Below the pieces are notes generated by a model, which did no database searches, had not been told where the DNA came from, and saw only the letters and a list, made by a program, of their open reading frames with translations. From Didymodactylos carnosus (Eukaryota > Rotifera > Eurotatoria > Philodinida > Philodinidae), in NCBI GenBank assembly GCA_905250885.1, contig CAJNOQ010002795.1, positions 1 through 22,633 of the forward strand: a stretch of DNA of 22,633 nt, in the 5' to 3' direction. The position numbers were made by a program, and so were the translations under genes. This document shows, piece by piece, positions 17,957-22,633 of the stretch. Each line of letters opens with the position of its first letter. The first letter of the stretch is position 1.

Positions 17957-19186
17957 TTATATGCCAGTTTAACAATGCGCTAGTTTCAAAAACAATGTGT
18001 AGATTCTAAACGAAACATAAATCGCAAAACTCATCTAAAGAAACTATGGCTTTTTTGTCGAACTTTTTAATTGGCTGGTCAGTACGCTTATTTTTAAACG
18101 ATTTCAAATTTGACGACATTTTTCTTGTTACTTCTAGTTCATTGGAGAAATCTGATCGTTTATGATATGAAAGTTATATAGAATTAATTCAAGCATGGAA
18201 CAAAGCATAGAACAAAATCTTTCGTTCATTTCGTTTTTCTGATCGCCACTCAATTTTTTCTATACTCTTGTTGTTCGAGAAATTTTGTTTAGTTTGCGCA
18301 AAAGTGTCTTTCTACTCTTTCTTTATTGTTATAGTTTCTATTTTCTTTTTCGCTACAATCGAAAATTTTTCACTTCAAACTCAAACGTATCGCATAGCTT
18401 TCCGTTGACAGCATATTTTTTGTTTCAAAATTAGTTATTTTATTTTGTTACTGTTATTTATTAGTTTATAATTAGTTATTGTTATTTTTGTTCATTTTTC
18501 CTTTTAAGATTCGTTTAAACCCATTTTTATGTCACCGACAAACACTTTTGGCTAGTCAGTAGGCTCAAATAAGAATATAGGATTGTTTATTTAATTTGTT
18601 AGTATAATACTATATTGTATTCACAATTTTTTGTTTTTTTACGTTAAATACAAAACAGTGAAATAATACTGTAAACAAATAATAGCAACGGGATAAAACG
18701 TGAATTAATTAAATTATACTTGATATTATTGTTTTTTGTCTGTAAAAAACAGTAGCTCACTGGTATTGCAGACTACTTTCTGAAATGGTGATGAGATTAG
18801 GGCACTTTATTTCACATTCGAAATAATATGATATGAGAAAAGTGAGATTCTTTTTTTAGCGTAGAACTAACTATTGGAGAAGTGTATTCAGAACGGATAA
18901 GTTTCATAAATATCTTATTTTTTGTGTGATAAATAGCATTATTTTATGTATCAAAAATTGAAAAGAGTTCGAATTACGACGAAGACTGTTAAAAACATTG
19001 TTTGACTTCATTTCTATTGTCTCCTAGGAATTTCGATTAGTATTACTTAGAATAAAACATAGGAAAAATAATCGATATTTACAGTTTCTCACTCAAATAG
19101 GCATTGATTACTGGTGACTATTTATTATTATTTCGTTGCCCAGTTCACTTTTTCTAGAAATTGTCAGATTTAATTCAACTTTTATA
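17957..19186. other. AT-rich intergenic region upstream of UBLCP1
   Basis: Poly-T/A tracts and short TTAGTTATT-like reiterations near 18430-18490. No gene, RNA or mobile element was recognised. The UBLCP1 promoter is presumably in the last few hundred bases, but no TATA or initiator can be assigned with confidence. Confidence 0.4.
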
Positions 19187-20551
19187 ATGGCTTCGTCTAC
19201 AAGTGACGTTAAACGTACAATTTTTGTAAAATGGAATAAACAAGACTTTTTATTTGATTTACTTTTAACTCAAACAGTGTTTGATTTAAAATTACTTATC
19301 TATGAACAAACACGAATATTACCCGATCGACAAAAATTAATGGGTTTAAAAATGAAAACAAGCACCACTGTTGCGCCACTTGATACAACATTAATCAACG
19401 ATCTGAATTTAACATCAACAACAAAAATTATGCTTATGGGAACACCGGAAGAATCAATTCAAGAATTAAATACAGTAAAAAAACAATTAATAACAACGGT
19501 GGTAAATAAATTAATTTGGCTTTTCAAAGGGGTAAATGTAGCTATTAATTTTACTTTTGTTATTTTAAAATTTAGACAGAAGTCACAACAACACACATGA
19601 ATAAAGTACAGGATGTCGACAATGGTGTTGAAGTACCAGACTTGAGTGAAGGTCAAGATGAAGAAGTAAATGACACAACAACAGCTGATCCAGATCAAAT
19701 TCCATACGAAAAACGCGATGAAGTACGAGCAAAAATTCAACGTCGTCTAAATACTTATCAAGCAAAGATATTAAATTCACCACGCATTGGTAAAAAATTA
19801 CTTGTGTTAGATATTGATTATACCCTATTTGATCATCGTAGTGTGGCAGAAACGGGTGCTGAATTAATGCGACCATATTTACATGAATTTTTAACAGAAT
19901 CTTATAAAAATTACGATATTGGCATTTGGTCAGCAACAAGTTTGAAATGGATCGAGTCAAAAATGAAATTATTAGGTAAGTAGAAGTGGTGTAGTGGTCT
20001 GACCTAACTAAAATTGTTACTCATAAAAATACTGTACTAATAAAACTAAACGTATGTATACTGTATATAGTAGGAGTGTACATTCTTCTTATTTGTAGGT
20101 GTTGAAGCCATCTCTCAATTACGAACTACTTCGACAATGTATGAATATAAAATTATCTTCTATATGGATAGTGGTGCAATGATATCAGTGTACACAAAAG
20201 AGTTCGGTAAGAATTTAGTTTAAATATTGAACATGTGATTCTATTCAGGTGTTCTTAGGCCTTCAAGATGTGAAACCGCTACCTGTAATTTGGGAAAAAT
20301 ATCCCGATTTATACACTCAAAAAAATACGATTATGTTTGATGATGTTTCACGAAATTTTTTATTAAATCCATTTAATGGTTTGAAAATTCGTCCATTCAA
20401 ACGTGCTCATTTTACTCGAACAACAGATAGAGAATTACAAAGGCTAACCACATACTTGACGATGATTGCAAACTATGAAGATTTATCACTGCTGGATCAC
20501 AGAAAATGGGAACAAATGATTGAAACAGGAACATTTATTAAAAGAAAATAA
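19187..20551 (+). CDS. UBLCP1: Ubiquitin-like domain-containing CTD phosphatase 1
   Basis: A four-exon gene: 19187-19474, 19576-19975, 20099-20206 and 20259-20551, giving about 362 residues. Introns are 101, 123 and 52 nt with GT...AG ends. The last acceptor must be TTCTTAG at 20252-20258, not the CAG at 20248, because only that keeps the frame ([11 protein letters not shown]). For intron 1, donors at 19475, 19499 and 19502 are all phase 0, so eight or nine residues there are uncertain. An N-terminal ubiquitin-like domain (about residues 10-88) is followed by an acidic linker and an FCP/SCP HAD phosphatase domain. The catalytic motif LDIDYT (Asp175, Asp177, Thr179) is intact, as are [20 protein letters not shown] and [14 protein letters not shown]. 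Animal homologues bind the proteasome and dephosphorylate its nuclear form and the RNA polymerase II CTD; the same role is inferred here. The human protein is about 318 residues; the excess is mainly in the linker. The alternative upstream in-frame start at 19136 is not an ATG. Confidence 0.93.
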
Positions 20552-20774
20552 GTCTTCAATTACTTAAAAAGCTTATTACATGAATCTCTCCATTTTTTTT
20601 CTTACTATGACTTTTTTCTTAAATAAGTAAACTAATTCCACTACGTAATAAATACGGCCCTGACATCATATTTCAAAAAGACAAACCGTCATTTTATTCT
20701 TAATTATTTCGGATTTAAAATTGCTCTCGCATACCAAACAAATGCGAAAGGTTCATCTAGCACGTATCTGTTCT

Positions 20775-20935
20775 TCACTGCGACAGTATGTTGAACGAGT
20801 TTTCTTTTTTTACAGATACTTTGTTATAGTGGTCAAACATTTTGATATTTTCCTTTTCTTCATCTGTGTTAAATACAGTGATATCAACATCGTCTGCGTA
20901 TGCTATTGTTTTGCTTGTGATATCGATCTTATCTT
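20775..20935 (-). pseudogene. Non-LTR-type reverse transcriptase fragment with YADD box
   Basis: The minus-strand frame reads ITSKTIAYADDVDITVFNTD and then EEKENIKMFDHYNKVS. The YADD at 20889-20900 is the catalytic palm motif of reverse transcriptases. The spacing to the hydrophobic stretch and to the YxKVS-type segment is as in LINE reverse transcriptases, where a y..vSg.k.N motif follows. The frame stops at 20775, and neither the fingers nor the thumb domain is recognisable on either side, so this is a short fragment of a dead retrotransposon. It is cut off upstream at a perfect hairpin (20937-20987). The element family cannot be named from about 50 residues. Confidence 0.65.
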
Positions 20936-20936
20936 T

Positions 20937-20987
20937 TTTTGTAGAATAATTCTTTCTTCCTAATGAAGAAAGAATTATTCTACAAAA
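20937..20987. repeat. Perfect 23-bp hairpin
   Basis: The arm TTTTGTAGAATAATTCTTTC plus TTC (20937-20959) is exactly complementary to 20965-20987, with the 5-nt loop CTAAT. The 12-bp direct repeat ATCGATCTTATC lies on both sides (about 20922-20933 and 21017-21028). Confidence 0.9.
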
Positions 20988-20992
20988 TGTCA

Positions 20993-21193
20993 TTAACCTT
21001 CCTCACGCGAATTAAGATCGATCTTATCATGAGGAAAAAATTTCCTCCGTATAGATTCGTACTGAGCATCTGGTGGAATGATGCCTGGGATTTTTCGATT
21101 ATTCTTGATACCGAACCAATCGATGTTGGTGTGGCTGGCGTTTGTCGAGCTGCTGCAGGGGCATATGTTCACTTTACTTGACAGTAAGAATTA
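20993..21193 (-). other. Open minus-strand stretch of coding appearance, unidentified
   Basis: About 63 sense codons between stops, containing IDWFGIKNNRKIPGIIPPDA and then YESIRRKFFPHDKIDLNS before TAA at 20993-20995. The residue mix looks protein-like. It ends next to the RT fragment and shares the DKID-encoding GATAAGATCGAT with it. I do not recognise a family. It could be an exon or part of the same retroelement. Confidence 0.25.
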
Positions 21194-22190
21194 TTATGCC
21201 CCAGCTTGCAACATATTTGGCATTTTTCGATTGCACAATCATGTTTTAAGTGTTTATTAATGAAAAAGAGAAGAACATAAATAAATCATATCATGCTGTC
21301 GGATGCAGAGCGCCCATTATAAGCAGCGTAAAAATGATAAATGCGAATGTTTAAGCAACAGTATCAAGTGAACAGGAGTAAAAAATAAAAATGGTTAGAG
21401 AAGACATTTTCCGTTATTTTGCACACTTTTAAACACACCTTTTGAATTAATCAATAGTCATTCAATAATTAATGTCAGTGATTTGTCAGGATTATAAACA
21501 AAACTAGAATGCAATTGTGCTATGCACAAGTTGCGATGTCGATAGACAATGTGGATACTTCCAACTATCGAACATTACGGCACATGTTTAAGCAGCAACT
21601 TTTCGTGTTTTCTATGTTTTAAAGAATTGATAATCACTTAGTATACCTTTTATTAGGTGCATGTCTGTGGAAACAGAAATTCACTAGTTAGAAGATATGT
21701 ACACAGATCCATTTCTCAATTCTGTCTACAAATAAAAAAATATGACGCCGAAGAACTATTAACAATTAAAAAGTTCGAAGTCCAAGACACATTTTTCTTC
21801 CACTTATGAAACATAATGTCTATCGACATAAAAGCTCTAGAAAGTTCCCTATAAAAATTCACACTTGCAATAGAATCTTTAACAGACGTTAACTGATGAT
21901 TACATACCGGTTGCCTAAACGATGTGAATATTTGTGGAATAAATTATCCCTGTTGGTTAGCTAAGAAGAAAGAGAGAAGGAGACATTGTTCCATTGTCCT
22001 CACGTTGACCAGACAGAATAAAAATCTCGTTCTATCGATCGGCTATCCATTTATTTTTCTCTTGTATGACGGTGTAAGACAGCTCTTACCCTTCTGGCAT
22101 TCAGCAATTACCCAGCAAGTCTCTTGAAGAAGCAAAAGTAAGTAGCTTCTCCAGTCCATATAGGATCTTCGCATTAACTGTGTTATTTAT
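21194..22190. other. Intergenic region
   Basis: No gene recognised. Short plus-strand frames (21078-21260, 21924-22127) have no domain resemblance. No repeat ends were identified. Confidence 0.4.
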
Positions 22191-22460
22191 CTAGATTACT
22201 GGATTTTTATCGATTGCAACTATTGAGTGACGAAAGTGAAAATCTAATAATCGGGTGTTACATTTCATTACATTTCACTAATCGGGCGACTACATTTCAT
22301 CTACTTGCAACTATCGACCTATCGCTCGATAATCGATCGATTTAACTATTGCTAGTTGCACATGCAGACTCATCTAGTTAAAAGTCCTTTTCCAACTAGT
22401 AATCTAGATGACAACTAGTCGTATATCGCCCGATTACAGGCGAAATGTATCTAGATTTTT
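22190..22460. repeat. Fold-back repeat built on TAATCGGGCGA and ACATTTC motifs
   Basis: CTAATCGGGCGACTACATTTC (near 22278) and a diverged upstream copy (TAATCGGGTGTTACATTTC, near 22249) face the complementary CGCCCGATTACAGG and GAAATGTATCTAG (near 22425-22455). ATCTAGATT occurs at both edges (about 22191 and 22449), and ACTAGTAATCTAGAT and CAACTAGT lie inside. It is consistent with a small inverted-repeat element, but the ends are not certain. Confidence 0.5.
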
Positions 22461-22504
22461 CCCATAGGTGATGTTTGCTTGGGTACTTCGGATCTCAGTG
22501 AAAA

Positions 22505-22565
22505 ATTTCCGTGTCCGTTCGGGTCAGATCGGATCAGGTCGAGTCGGGTTCGGGTGACGTTTGGT
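22505..22565. repeat. CGGGTC/CGGATC short tandem array
   Basis: Imperfect 5-6 bp units (TCGGGTC, AGATCGGATC, AGGTCGAG, TCGGGTTCGGGTGAC) are followed by the complementary GACCCATTT. It is GC-rich against an AT-rich background. Similar GGGTTCGGGT runs are common in MITE termini. Confidence 0.5.
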
Positions 22566-22604
22566 TGACCCATTTCGGTTTCTGATGTGTATCGAACACT
22601 TATT

Positions 22605-22633
22605 AAAACTCCTTGAATTTTGAAAGGAGTTTT
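22605..22633. repeat. Terminal 10-bp hairpin, possibly cut by the window edge
   Basis: AAAACTCCTT (22605-22614) pairs perfectly with AAGGAGTTTT (22624-22633) around a 9-nt loop. It may be the start of a longer inverted repeat that continues beyond the window. Confidence 0.6.

Noticed and set aside
19459..19960. Minus-strand frames across UBLCP1 exons 1 and 2
   Set aside because: Antisense shadows of the UBLCP1 coding exons.
20249..20258. UBLCP1 exon 4 start after CAG at 20248
   Set aside because: It would shift the frame; the acceptor TTCTTAG ending at 20258 restores [11 protein letters not shown].

Overview
This is AT-rich eukaryotic nuclear DNA. The genes are interrupted by short spliceosomal introns (about 52 to 164 nt with GT...AG ends), and there are no bacterial operons. 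The best gene is a metazoan-type UBLCP1 with four exons. Compact introns, a probably foreign-derived small enzyme gene, several decayed genes and many small fold-back DNA transposons would fit a bdelloid rotifer or similar small invertebrate. That assignment is an inference; nothing in the window proves it.

Layout. Bases 1-3380 hold no convincing protein gene: a tRNA-like Pol III promoter pair, two low-complexity repeat clusters, a 17-G tract and a palindrome. Bases 3381-4415 hold exons of an unidentified basic protein whose 5' structure I could not resolve. Bases 4600-8300 are nested transposable elements: three copies of one repeat family (called R here), two of them in inverted orientation, with an 842-bp fold-back element inserted into one copy and flanked by a 3-bp duplication. 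A complete intronless GFA/CENP-V-type gene (5232-5651, minus) lies between R copies. Bases 8590-9140 are an inverted minisatellite. Bases 9501-10760 (minus) are a cytochrome P450 pseudogene with several separate lesions. Bases 11040-13100 carry a dense run of repeats, including a hAT-like MITE with a perfect 8-bp target duplication, a second MITE with CTTAAG-rich ends and a long palindrome.

The right half is less repetitive. It has an intact short-chain dehydrogenase (14620-15582), a decayed cytochrome b5-like fragment (17580-17956), UBLCP1 (19187-20551), and a minus-strand reverse-transcriptase fragment with a YADD box (20775-20935) next to a perfect 23-bp hairpin. The window ends in fold-back repeats.

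The genes do not form a pathway. Three look intact and unrelated (CTD phosphatase, SDR oxidoreductase, GFA protein), one is uncertain and at least two are dead. I see no clear new molecular system. The most informative material is the nested and inverted repeat architecture and the record of gene decay.
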